DNA of 64,000 nucleotides from Cronobacter muytjensii ATCC 51329 (GTDB lineage Bacteria; Pseudomonadota; Gammaproteobacteria; Enterobacterales; Enterobacteriaceae). Below are positions 8,144 to 15,340 of the stretch, piece by piece (position 1 is the stretch's first letter; every line of letters begins with the position of its first letter). Location: contig NZ_CP012268.1 of NCBI RefSeq assembly GCF_001277195.1, positions 2,790,001-2,854,000 on the forward strand, in the 5' to 3' direction. Both the position numbers and the translations under genes were made by a program. The notes under the pieces were generated by a model. The model did not search any database. It was not told the DNA's origin and worked only from the letters and a program-made list of their open reading frames with translations.

Positions 8144-9520
8144 ATGACAGAAACCACTTACGCTTATGGCGCCGGTACGCTGCTGGGCATTGCCGCCTGT
8201 GCCGTCGTGCTGCTGCTGGTACTTATCATGCGCTTTAAAGTGCATGCTTTTCTTGCTCTTACCCTGGTCAGTATCGTTGTGGCGCTGTTGACCAAAGTGC
8301 CGTTTGATAAAGTCGTGCCCACGCTGCTGACCGGTTTTGGCAGCACGCTCGCGGGCGTCGCGCTGCTGGTGGGACTCGGCGCGATGATAGGCCGTATGCT
8401 GGAGATCTCCGGCGGGGCGAAAGTGCTGGCCGACACGCTTATCAATAAATTTGGCGAACACCGCGCGCCGTTCGCGCTGGGCGTCGCCTCGCTGCTGTTC
8501 GGCTTCCCGATTTTCTTCGACGCCGGCCTGGTGGTGATGCTGCCGATTATCTTCAGCGTGGCGAAACGTTTTGGTGGCTCGACGCTGAAATACGCCTTCC
8601 CGGCGGCGGGCGCGTTCGCCGCCATGCATGCGCTGGTGCCGCCGCATCCAGGCCCGGTTGCCGCCAGCGAACTGCTGGGCGCTAATATCGGCCTGCTGGT
8701 GATCGTGGGGCTGATTATCGCGATCCCCACCTGGTATTTCGGCGGCTATCTCTATGGGCAGTACGCCGGTAAGAAATTCGATATCAAACTGCCCTCGTCT
8801 TTCCTTGGCGAAGTGGAAGCCGACCCGACGCACCGCCCGCCGTCATTTGGCATGGTGCTGGCCATTCTGCTGCTGCCGCTGGCGCTCATCTTCCTGGATA
8901 CGGGCCTCAACACCGCCAAAGTGCTGGGCTGGGTCAGCGCCGATAATAGCGTGGTGAACTTCCTGCGTATGCTCGGCAAAACCCCGGTGGCGCTGCTGAT
9001 CACCGTGTTTTTCGCGCTGATGGTATTTAGCCGCAACCACAGCCGCCAGCATCTGGAGAAAGTCTGCGACGGCGCGCTCGGACCTATCTGCGGGATTATC
9101 CTTGTGACCGGCGCGGGCGGCATGTTCGGCGGCGTGCTGCGCGCAAGCGGCATCGGCGACGCGCTGGCGGGCGTACTCTCTGATACCGGCATGCCGGTTA
9201 TCCTGGCAGCGTTTGTTATCTCTACCGCGCTTCGCGTGGCGCAAGGGTCGGCGACCGTCGCGCTGACTACCACCGCCGCGCTGGTCGCGCCGATGGTGCA
9301 GGCGACGCCAGGCTTAAGCCAGTTCGACCTCTGCTTTATCGTTATCGCTATCGCGGGCGGCGCGACGGTGCTTTCACACGTCAACGACTCCGGTTTCTGG
9401 CTGGTGGGCCGTTTCCTTGAGATGGATGAGAAAACCACGCTGAAAACCTGGACCGTGATGGAAACCCTGCTGGGCACTATCGCCTTCCTGCTGGCGACGG
9501 TGGGCAGCATCCTGCTTTAA
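8144..9520 (+). CDS. GntP-family gluconate/organic-acid permease
   Basis: A 458-residue inner-membrane proton symporter of the Gnt family, which imports gluconate and related sugar acids. The start at 8144 has GAGGA nine bases upstream. The protein is almost wholly hydrophobic, with about 12-14 membrane segments. Family-typical stretches include GLGAMIGRMLEISGGAKVLA, PPHPGPVAASELLGAN, LRVAQGSATVALTTTAA and SHVNDSGFWLV. It differs clearly from remembered E. coli GntT, GntU, GntP and IdnT N-termini, so it is a separate paralogue. Tandem GntR-like operators directly upstream point to gluconate, but other sugar acids or D-serine-like substrates of the family cannot be excluded. It stands alone and is followed by the rnk leader. 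Confidence 0.88.
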   Translation: MTETTYAYGAGTLLGIAACAVVLLLVLIMRFKVHAFLALTLVSIVVALLTKVPFDKVVPTLLTGFGSTLAGVALLVGLGAMIGRMLEISGGAKVLADTLINKFGEHRAPFALGVASLLFGFPIFFDAGLVVMLPIIFSVAKRFGGSTLKYAFPAAGAFAAMHALVPPHPGPVAASELLGANIGLLVIVGLIIAIPTWYFGGYLYGQYAGKKFDIKLPSSFLGEVEADPTHRPPSFGMVLAILLLPLALIFLDTGLNTAKVLGWVSADNSVVNFLRMLGKTPVALLITVFFALMVFSRNHSRQHLEKVCDGALGPICGIILVTGAGGMFGGVLRASGIGDALAGVLSDTGMPVILAAFVISTALRVAQGSATVALTTTAALVAPMVQATPGLSQFDLCFIVIAIAGGATVLSHVNDSGFWLVGRFLEMDEKTTLKTWTVMETLLGTIAFLLATVGSILL

Positions 9521-9529
9521 GCCCCGTTT

Positions 9530-9580
9530 TGTGACCCAGGTCACTTCAAACGGCGCGCAAGGCTGAGTATCATCCTCTGA
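9530..9580 (+). promoter_or_regulatory. CRP-type site and promoter for rnk
   Basis: TGTGACCCAGGTCACT (9530-9545) matches the CRP half-sites TGTGA-N6-TCACA in nine of ten positions. Downstream are TTCAAA (9545-9550), a 17-base spacer and TATCAT (9568-9573). With a start near 9580 the CRP centre falls close to -42, as at class II activated promoters. The promoter core from 9551 to 9575 recurs almost exactly at 12157-12181. All boxes were assigned by inspection. Confidence 0.5.
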
Positions 9581-9585
9581 CGCGG

Positions 9586-9615
9586 ACCCTCATCGTTTTG
9601 ACGGTGAGGGTTTTT
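9586..9615 (+). terminator. Leader terminator/attenuator upstream of rnk
   Basis: ACCCTCA (9586-9592) and TGAGGGT (9605-9611) form a stem followed by five T. It lies after the CRP-type promoter and 56 bases before the rnk start, so it would end most leader transcripts about 35 bases from their start unless relieved. It could also simply terminate the permease mRNA. A conserved rnk leader RNA is known in enterobacteria, and this position fits it. Confidence 0.6.
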
Positions 9616-9671
9616 CTTTGGACGCTTGTTAACGGCGAAACGCTGCCTGATTCAACGACATGGAGTAAGAA

Positions 9672-10082
9672 ATGTCCCGACCTGCCCTTATCATCAACGA
9701 ACTCGATGCCGAACGTCTCGATAGCCTGCTGGAACAGCCCGCGTTCGCGCGTCTGCCGGTCGCCGACGCGCTGAACGATGAGCTGGATCGCGCCCGGATG
9801 GTCAGCCCGCAGGCGATGCCGCAGGATGTGGTGACGATGAACAGCCGGGTGAAATTCCGCGATCTGGCGAGTGGTGAAACATACGAGCGGCAGCTGGTTT
9901 ACCCGCAGCTTGCAGGCAGCAACGACGACTCGCTGTCGGTGATGGCACCGGTGGGCGCGGCGCTGCTGGGGCTGCGCGTGGGCGACGCCATCCGCTGGCC
10001 GTTGCCGGACGGCAGCGAAACGCATATCGAAGTGCTGGAACTGCTCTACCAGCCGGAAGCGGCGGGCGAATATCACCGCTAA
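9672..10082 (+). CDS. rnk: Rnk, nucleoside diphosphate kinase regulator
   Basis: A 136-residue cytoplasmic protein, near-identical in layout to E. coli Rnk (MSRPALIINELDAERLDSLL at the start, QPEAAGEYHR at the end). Rnk has a short N-terminal helical hairpin and a C-terminal FKBP-like domain related to that of GreA/GreB (here from about residue 50, with VMAPVGAALLGLRVGDAI). It binds RNA polymerase but lacks the long GreA coiled coil. It was first described as affecting nucleoside diphosphate kinase levels. A GGAG ribosome site precedes the ATG. It converges with ybdR across a bidirectional hairpin terminator, as in the E. coli neighbourhood. Confidence 0.95.
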   Translation: MSRPALIINELDAERLDSLLEQPAFARLPVADALNDELDRARMVSPQAMPQDVVTMNSRVKFRDLASGETYERQLVYPQLAGSNDDSLSVMAPVGAALLGLRVGDAIRWPLPDGSETHIEVLELLYQPEAAGEYHR

Positions 10083-10102
10083 GCCCGCATGGCGGCAAAA
10101 AA

Positions 10103-10134
10103 CAAGAGGATGCTCCGGCATCCTCTTTCTGTTT
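10103..10134. terminator. Bidirectional terminator between rnk and ybdR
   Basis: AGAGGATGC, the loop TCCG and GCATCCTCT form a nine-base-pair stem. It is followed by TTCTGTTT on the plus strand and, on the minus strand, by TTGTTTTTTGCC. It serves the convergent genes rnk and ybdR. Confidence 0.8.
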
Positions 10135-10145
10135 ATGCGCCCGTT

Positions 10146-11378
10146 CTACGGCTGCAACGGCGCATTCATCAGCGCGGTGACTTTATCGCGCGCCGCCTCC
10201 GGCGTCGCCGCGCCCGGCACCAGAATCACCTTGCGGCACTCCTCTTCTCGCTTCTCGAAAATCTTATAGCCGCGCGCGGCGTCTTCGAGCGGCAGATAGT
10301 GCGTCACTATCTCCTCAGGTGTCAGCAGCCCTTGCTCGATAAGCGGCAGCAGCTCCGGCAGGAACGCATGCACATGCGTCTGGCCCATTTTGAAGCTGAT
10401 GCCTTTATCAAACGCATCGCCAAACAGGAAGCCGTGGATAAAGCCCGCGTACACGCCCGGCACGCTCACCACGCCGCCGCGGCGCACCGCCGCGATGCAC
10501 TGGCGCAGCGCTTTGCCGCTGCTGCCTTCGATTTTGAGATTCGACAGCACGGTTTCTGTCAGGCTGCCTTTGGCTTCGAAGCCAACCGCATCAATGACCG
10601 CGTCCACGCCGCGGTTGCCCGGCGTGTTTTCGATAATGAACGCCGCCGGATCGTCGTTGTCGTCAAAATTGATCGGGATAACGCCGTAGCGCTCTTTGGC
10701 AAACGCGAGACGATAGTCGTTATGGTCGACCATAAAAATCTGCTCGGCCCCCATCAGCCGCGCGCAGGCGGCGCTCAGAAGCCCGACCGGGCCTGCGCCG
10801 TAAATCGCTACCTGTGAGCCCTTCTGCACCTGGCCGTTTTTCACGGCCTGCCAGGCGGTCGGCAGAATGTCAGAGAGGAACAGCGCTTTATCGTCGGAGA
10901 GCACCGGCGGCACCCTGAACGGCCCGACATTGCCCTTCGGCACGCGGACATATTCCGCCTGGCCGCCCGGGATGCCGCCATAGAGGTGGCTGTAGCCAAA
11001 CAGCGCGGCGGGCGCCGGGATCTGTTTTTTATTCAGCGCCGCGCCGGTGCCTTTGTTGGTGGTCTCACAGGCGGAATATTGCTGCAGCTTGCAGAAAAAA
11101 CACTCCCCGCAGGCGATAACAAACGGGATCACTACACGGTCGCCACGGCGGATATCTTTCACCGCGCTGCCGGTTTCCACCACTTCGCCCATAAATTCAT
11201 GGCCGAAAATATCGCCATGATGCACCTGCGGAATTTTGCCGCGATAGAGGTGTAAGTCGGAACCGCAAATCGCGGTGGCCGTGACGCGCAGAATAATGTC
11301 GTCCTGCGCCTCGATAATCGGGTCCGGGACATTTTCAACTTTAACGTTATGCGGCCCGTGGTAGGTTAACGCCTTCAT
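10146..11378 (-). CDS. ybdR: YbdR zinc-dependent alcohol dehydrogenase family protein
   Basis: A 410-residue medium-chain dehydrogenase, matching E. coli YbdR almost throughout (MKALTYHGPHNVKVENVPDP at the start). It has the catalytic zinc motif ICGSDLHLYRG (Cys near 37), GHEFMGEVVE, the structural zinc cysteines in CGECFFCKLQQYSAC, and an NAD(P) Rossmann glycine motif GAGPVGLL near residue 180. It resembles glutathione-independent formaldehyde dehydrogenases and threonine/sorbitol dehydrogenases, but its substrate is not established. The start at 11378 has an AGGAGG Shine-Dalgarno. An in-frame upstream extension to 11516 is not conserved and is rejected. It is divergent from uspG, as in E. 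coli. Confidence 0.92.
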   Translation of the reverse strand: MKALTYHGPHNVKVENVPDPIIEAQDDIILRVTATAICGSDLHLYRGKIPQVHHGDIFGHEFMGEVVETGSAVKDIRRGDRVVIPFVIACGECFFCKLQQYSACETTNKGTGAALNKKQIPAPAALFGYSHLYGGIPGGQAEYVRVPKGNVGPFRVPPVLSDDKALFLSDILPTAWQAVKNGQVQKGSQVAIYGAGPVGLLSAACARLMGAEQIFMVDHNDYRLAFAKERYGVIPINFDDNDDPAAFIIENTPGNRGVDAVIDAVGFEAKGSLTETVLSNLKIEGSSGKALRQCIAAVRRGGVVSVPGVYAGFIHGFLFGDAFDKGISFKMGQTHVHAFLPELLPLIEQGLLTPEEIVTHYLPLEDAARGYKIFEKREEECRKVILVPGAATPEAARDKVTALMNAPLQP

Positions 11379-11619
11379 TACGACCTCCTGGCAGAGAGTA
11401 AAAAGAGACAGGTTCCAGTGCGAAAGTTCATCTGGTCTACACCAAGGGTAGACCGGATGGCCCGCCCGCCGCGGAATCGGCTCGTGGCGCGGCGGCTTTG
11501 AGAGTTTTCCTGGCAAAGCTGCGGTGTAAAAAAGGACAAATTTGTCGGGCGGCTAAAATTATCCGCTCAAAAAATATGGTTTTATGCAGGCGCTGATAAC
11601 CGCTAAAGGAGGAGTGACG

Positions 11620-12048
11620 ATGTACAACACTATTCTGATGCCTGTTGATGTGTTTGAACTGGAACTGAGCGACAAAGCGATTGCCCATGCGGAATTTCTG
11701 GCGCAGCAGGCTGGGATTATTCATCTGCTACATGTATTGCCCGGCTCGGCCAACCTGAGCCTCCACCGCTTCGCCGCCGATATCCGCCGGTTTGAAGAGC
11801 ATCTTGAAGCCGAGGCGAATGCGCGCCTGCAAACCCTGAAGCACCATTTCACCCTGCCGGAAGACCGTCTGCGCAGCCATATCCGGTTCGGCAGCGTGCG
11901 CGATGAAGTTAACGCGATGGCGAAAGAGTTACGCGCCGACGTGGTGGTCATCGGTTCGCGCGATCCGTCGATAAGCACCCACCTGTTAGGCTCAAACGCC
12001 TCAAGTGTGGTGCGCCACGCCCATGTGCCGGTTTTTGTGGTGCGGTAA
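11620..12048 (+). CDS. uspG: Universal stress protein UspG
   Basis: A 142-residue cytoplasmic universal stress protein, collinear with E. coli UspG (YbdQ): MYNTILMPVDVFELELSDKA at the start, and the ATP-binding loop GSRDPSISTHLLGSNASSVV near residues 116-135. UspG-type proteins bind and turn over ATP and can be auto-nucleotidylated. They influence motility, adhesion and stress survival. The ATG at 11620 follows AAAGGAGG with good spacing. The longer frame from 11584 has no ribosome site and is not conserved. It sits between ybdR (divergent) and ahpF (convergent), as in E. coli. Confidence 0.95.
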   Translation: MYNTILMPVDVFELELSDKAIAHAEFLAQQAGIIHLLHVLPGSANLSLHRFAADIRRFEEHLEAEANARLQTLKHHFTLPEDRLRSHIRFGSVRDEVNAMAKELRADVVVIGSRDPSISTHLLGSNASSVVRHAHVPVFVVR

Positions 12049-12084
12049 TGCCTGCGCATACATGGCGCGTGATTTGAGGATAAA

Positions 12085-12116
12085 TGGCGGGTGCGCTGGC
12101 GCTTACCCGCCCTGCG
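12085..12116. repeat. REP-like single arm downstream of uspG
   Basis: TGGCGGGTGCGCTGGCGCTT followed by ACCCGCCCTGCG, with GGCGGGT pairing to ACCCGCC within the element. The same consensus is seen near 6388, 19475 and 47818. Confidence 0.55.
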
Positions 12117-12156
12117 TTGACGTTAAGCCCTTTTTCGCGAGCGGGATCATGTTAAC

Positions 12157-12181
12157 CGGCGCGCAAGGCTCAGTATCATCC
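12157..12181 (+). repeat. Near-exact second copy of the rnk promoter core
   Basis: Twenty-five bases here equal 9551-9575 upstream of rnk, except for one C/G change (CGGCGCGCAAGGCT then C instead of G, then AGTATCATCC). The element carries TATCAT at the position of a -10 box. The CRP-type site of the first copy is not present. No gene reads from it before the ahpF terminator, so it may be a decayed or RNA-driving promoter copy. Confidence 0.6.
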
Positions 12182-12316
12182 CTACCCATGAGCCCCCCTG
12201 AAACCCTTGAACCGGAGCGCTCGCAGCGGCAGAGAGGTCATGACGGCCCCTCGTGAAGTAAACGTTTTTGACGATAAACAGGGATGAATAACGAAGCCGC
12301 ACCCACCGCGCGCCAA

Positions 12317-12345
12317 TAAAAAAGCCGCCCTTGCAGGCGGCTTTT
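12317..12345 (-). terminator. Terminator of ahpF
   Basis: GCCGCC (12324-12329) and GGCGGC (12336-12341) form a stem with a six-base loop. On the minus strand it is followed by a run of six T. On the plus strand four T follow, so it can work both ways. It lies 26 bases after the ahpF stop. Confidence 0.8.
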
Positions 12346-12370
12346 ACGCAGGTGTCTTACTTTCTTATTC

Positions 12371-13936
12371 TTACGCGGTTTTCGTGCGAATCAGGTAATC
12401 AAACGCGCTCAGCGACGCTTTCGCGCCTTCGCCGGTGGCGATGATAATCTGTTTGTACGGCACAGTGGTGCAGTCGCCGGCCGCGAACACGCCTTTCACG
12501 CTGGTTTCGCATTTGGCGTCGATGATGATTTCGCCCATACGGTTACGCTCAATCGCGCCGTCCAGCCAGGTGGTGTTCGGCAGCAGACCTATCTGAACGA
12601 AGATCCCCGCCACTTCCAGATGCTTCACGGAGCCGGTCACGCGGTCCTGATAATCCAGACCCGTCAGCTTCGTGCCGTCGCCTTTCACTTCGGTGGTCAT
12701 CGCGTTCAGGATGATGTCGACATTTTTCAGGCTGCGCAGTTTGTCCTGCAGTACCTGGTCGGCTTTCATTTCCGGTGCGAACTCCAGCAGAGTTACGTGC
12801 TCAACGATACCCGCCAGATCAATCGCCGCTTCCACGCCGGAGTTACCGCCGCCGATCACCGCAACGCGTTTGCCTTTAAACAGCGGGCCGTCGCAGTGCG
12901 GGCAGTAGGTCACGCCTTTGGTGCGATACTGATCTTCGCCAGGCACGCCCATGTTGCGCCATTTCGCGCCGGTCGCCACAATAACGCTGCGCGCTTTCAG
13001 CACCGCGCCGGAAGCGGTTTCAATCTGATGCAGGCCGCCTTCGCTCGCCGCCGGAATAAGCTTCGTCGCGCTCTGGGTATCGATAACGTCAACGTCGTAG
13101 TCGTCTACGTGCGCTTTCAGGGCGCCCGCCAGTTTCTGACCTTCGGTTTTCGGCACGGAGATGTAGTTTTCGATATCCACAGTGTCCAGCACCTGGCCGC
13201 CGAAACGCTCGCCCATCAGACCGGTGCGGATGCCTTTACGTGCGGAGTATACCGCCGCCGCCGCGCCCGCCGGGCCGGAGCCGACGATCAGCACGTCGTA
13301 CGCGTCACGCTGGTTCAGCTCTTCCGCCGCGCGTTTTTCAGCACCGGTGTCGACTTTCGCCACAATCTCCGCAAGCGTCATACGACCGGAGCCGAACTCC
13401 ACGCCGTTCATGAACACCGCCGGCACGCCCATTACGTTGCGCTCGGTGATTTCATTCTGGAACACCGCGCCATCGATAGCGGTGTGCTTGATGCGCGGGT
13501 TCAGCACCGCCATCAGGTTCAGCGCCTGCACGACATCCGGGCAGTTGTGGCAGGAGAGCGAATAATATGTTTCGAACTCAAAATCGCCATCCAGATCGCG
13601 GATCTGCTCCAGCAGCGACTGCGCCTCTTTCGACGGATGACCGCCGGTCCACAGCAGCGCCAGCACCAGCGAGGTAAACTCGTGGCCGAGCGGCGAGCCC
13701 GCAAAGCTCGGGCCCTGGGTTGAGCCTGGGTTGGTGATTAAGAATGAAGGTTTACGCGCCGCGAGCGTGTTGTCTTCCCGGAAGGAGACTTTGTCAGACA
13801 GCTCAGCGATTTCTGTCAGCAGTTCTTTGATTTCTGCTGATTTCGCGCTGTCATCCAGCGTGGCCACTAACTCAACAGGCTTTGTCAGACGCTCAAGATA
13901 CGCCTTGAGCTGGGTTTTCATGTTTGTGTCGAGCAT
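12371..13936 (-). CDS. ahpF: Alkyl hydroperoxide reductase subunit F
   Basis: A 521-residue flavoprotein that passes electrons from NADH through FAD and two disulfide centres to AhpC, which reduces hydrogen peroxide and organic peroxides. It has the same length as E. coli AhpF. The N-terminal tandem thioredoxin-like domain holds CHNC (about 129-132). The FAD motif is GSGPAGAAAAVYSARKG (from about 218), the redox CPHC centre is near 345-348, and the NADH site is GGGNSGVEAA (from about 360). It lies downstream of ahpC, separated by 260 bases that contain a terminator hairpin and an ERIC element, so its level is probably well below that of AhpC. Confidence 0.97.
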   Translation of the reverse strand: MLDTNMKTQLKAYLERLTKPVELVATLDDSAKSAEIKELLTEIAELSDKVSFREDNTLAARKPSFLITNPGSTQGPSFAGSPLGHEFTSLVLALLWTGGHPSKEAQSLLEQIRDLDGDFEFETYYSLSCHNCPDVVQALNLMAVLNPRIKHTAIDGAVFQNEITERNVMGVPAVFMNGVEFGSGRMTLAEIVAKVDTGAEKRAAEELNQRDAYDVLIVGSGPAGAAAAVYSARKGIRTGLMGERFGGQVLDTVDIENYISVPKTEGQKLAGALKAHVDDYDVDVIDTQSATKLIPAASEGGLHQIETASGAVLKARSVIVATGAKWRNMGVPGEDQYRTKGVTYCPHCDGPLFKGKRVAVIGGGNSGVEAAIDLAGIVEHVTLLEFAPEMKADQVLQDKLRSLKNVDIILNAMTTEVKGDGTKLTGLDYQDRVTGSVKHLEVAGIFVQIGLLPNTTWLDGAIERNRMGEIIIDAKCETSVKGVFAAGDCTTVPYKQIIIATGEGAKASLSAFDYLIRTKTA

Positions 13937-14028
13937 AATTTTCTCCTGAGCTTACGCTTCCTCATTTAAGCCGCCTCGTACAGGCTGCGCCGCGTTGCAA
14001 CTTAAATGAGAGCGCGTAAAAGCGTTTT

Positions 14029-14057
14029 CAAAAAAACGGGTGCAGAACTGCACCCGT
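14029..14057 (-). terminator. Intercistronic terminator between ahpC and ahpF
   Basis: A perfect ten-pair stem, ACGGGTGCAG / CTGCACCCGT with a two-base loop (14036-14057), is followed on the minus strand by seven T. Located after ahpC and before ahpF, it should end most ahpC transcripts and let a fraction read into ahpF. Confidence 0.8.
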
Positions 14058-14072
14058 GATAATGCCTGTATT

Positions 14073-14182
14073 TTTCGAAGGATTTTTGTTGCAGAGCAAG
14101 GCGGCGAACTCTTAAGTCCCCGGCAGCTTACAAAAGTAAGTGACCGGGGCGCGAGAGTGATGCCAACACAGCTATGCAGCAA
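14073..14182. repeat. ERIC element
   Basis: The stretch carries the hallmarks of enterobacterial repetitive intergenic consensus elements: GCAAGGCGGC, then CCCCGG-CAGCTTAC-AAAA-GTAAGTGA-CCGGGG as a nested inverted repeat, then GCCAACAC and ATGCAGC. It resembles the region around the ERIC1R/ERIC2 primer sites (GTAAGTGACTGGGG) with a few changes. It sits in the transcribed spacer between ahpC and ahpF. Confidence 0.75.
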
Positions 14183-14196
14183 AAGCCGAAGAAAAA

Positions 14197-14760
14197 TTAG
14201 ATTTTGCCAACCAGGTCCAGAGACGGAGCCAGCGTCGCTTCGCCTTCTTTCCACTTAGCCGGGCACACTTCGCCTGGGTGAGAAGCAACGTACTGAGCTG
14301 CTTTGATTTTACGCAGCAGGTCAGACGCGTCGCGGCCGATGCCTTCAGCAGTAATTTCGATAGCCTGGATAACGCCCTGCGGGTCAACGATGAAAGTACC
14401 GCGGTCAGCCAGACCTTCGTCTTCACGCATGATTTCGAAGTTACGGGTCAGGGCGCCAGTCGGGTCGCCGATCATCGCGTACTGGATTTTCGCGATGGTT
14501 TCGGAGCTGCTGTGCCATGCTTTGTGGGTGAAGTGGGTGTCAGTAGAAACGGAGTAAACGTCTACGCCCAGTTTCTGCAGCTCTTCGTAATGGTCAGCCA
14601 CGTCGCCCAGTTCGGTCGGGCATACGAAAGTAAAGTCAGCCGGATAGAAGAAGAATACGCTCCAGCGGCCTTCAGTGTTTTTCTCGGTAACTTCGATGAA
14701 CTCACCGTTTTTGAACGCCATGTTTTTGAAAGGTTTGATTTTGGTATTAATCAAGGACAT
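14197..14760 (-). CDS. ahpC: Alkyl hydroperoxide reductase subunit C (peroxiredoxin)
   Basis: A 187-residue two-Cys peroxiredoxin, the main scavenger of endogenous hydrogen peroxide, working with AhpF in the cytoplasm. The peroxidatic cysteine C47 lies in FTFVCPTEL and the resolving cysteine C166 in HPGEVCPAKW. The GGLG-equivalent (DPTGALTR) and C-terminal helix of typical 2-Cys enzymes are present. Codon use is strongly biased to optimal codons compared with neighbours, as expected for an abundant protein. A GAGGAAG ribosome site precedes the ATG. The upstream minus-strand region has an OxyR-type promoter candidate. Confidence 0.97.
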   Translation of the reverse strand: MSLINTKIKPFKNMAFKNGEFIEVTEKNTEGRWSVFFFYPADFTFVCPTELGDVADHYEELQKLGVDVYSVSTDTHFTHKAWHSSSETIAKIQYAMIGDPTGALTRNFEIMREDEGLADRGTFIVDPQGVIQAIEITAEGIGRDASDLLRKIKAAQYVASHPGEVCPAKWKEGEATLAPSLDLVGKI

Positions 14761-14828
14761 CTATACTTCCTCCGTGTTTTCGATGGGACGTAAGGTATCG
14801 AATTTTAGCAACCCGGGCCAATGCGTTT

Positions 14829-14860
14829 GTATTATCAAATCAATAAGTGATAGCTAACAA
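14829..14860 (-). promoter_or_regulatory. Probable OxyR-type promoter of ahpC
   Basis: On the minus strand GATAAT (14836-14831) is a good -10, with no convincing -35 sixteen to eighteen bases upstream, as expected for an activator-dependent promoter. GCTATC and GATT/ATAAT elements around it resemble OxyR ATAG/CTAT quarter sites. The call rests on ahpC being a known OxyR target and on partial motif matches. Confidence 0.4.
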
Positions 14861-14903
14861 CGCTTCCGGGACAACCTTATGAACTTTTGACGCCAACGGG
14901 CGA

Positions 14904-15105
14904 AAAAAATAAAAAAGCCACCTGAACGGGCGGCCTGAGTCGCTGAGATACCCGCAGGTAACGTCAGAGCCAGCGTGCTGGCAAAGTGCTGCGCCGCTAT
15001 TTACGACACAAGCATTCCTGCGATTAGAACACTCTCCTGCCTTAAGGGCAACGCAGGCGAAGATTATTCCCGTCTATGGCTCTGATAGGCATAGCTTAAC
15101 AACGG
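14904..15105 (-). ncRNA. Candidate structured minus-strand RNA upstream of ahpC
   Basis: The minus strand ends here in a terminator: GCCGCC, loop GUUCA, GGUGGC (one G-U pair), then UUUUUUAUUUUUUU (down to 14904). On the plus strand the same stem has an A-C mismatch, so the signal is strand-specific. Since the flanking gene is divergent (plus strand), the transcript must start inside this gap. Further inverted repeats occur at 14970-14983 (GCCAGC/GCTGGC) and at 15037-15058 (CCTGC/GCAGG). I see no convincing reading frame and do not recognise the family. The 5' end is a guess. Confidence 0.35.
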
Positions 15106-15340
15106 GCCGCGCGCTTTACACGTTGTCTTTTTATCGCTCAACATATTGTATTAAATGGCTTTTACTTGCCTTTCACGCGGTATAAAACGCCCTTGCGCTC
15201 GCGGCCAGGCGGCTTCTGTGAAGGCCGCTCGGTTTTTCAGAATATGCCCCGCTTCGTACGCACAAAAACATATTCCTTATCTATTATTTACAGAGAATGC
15301 ATAAACCATAAAAACCCTTTCGTCTCGTTGCGAGGCTGCC

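Noticed and set aside
14930..14985. TPP-riboswitch-like words (CTGAGATACCCGC and GCCAGCG) on the plus strand
   Set aside because: The spacing and the conserved ACCTGATCTGGATAATGCC core are missing, and no thiamine gene follows.
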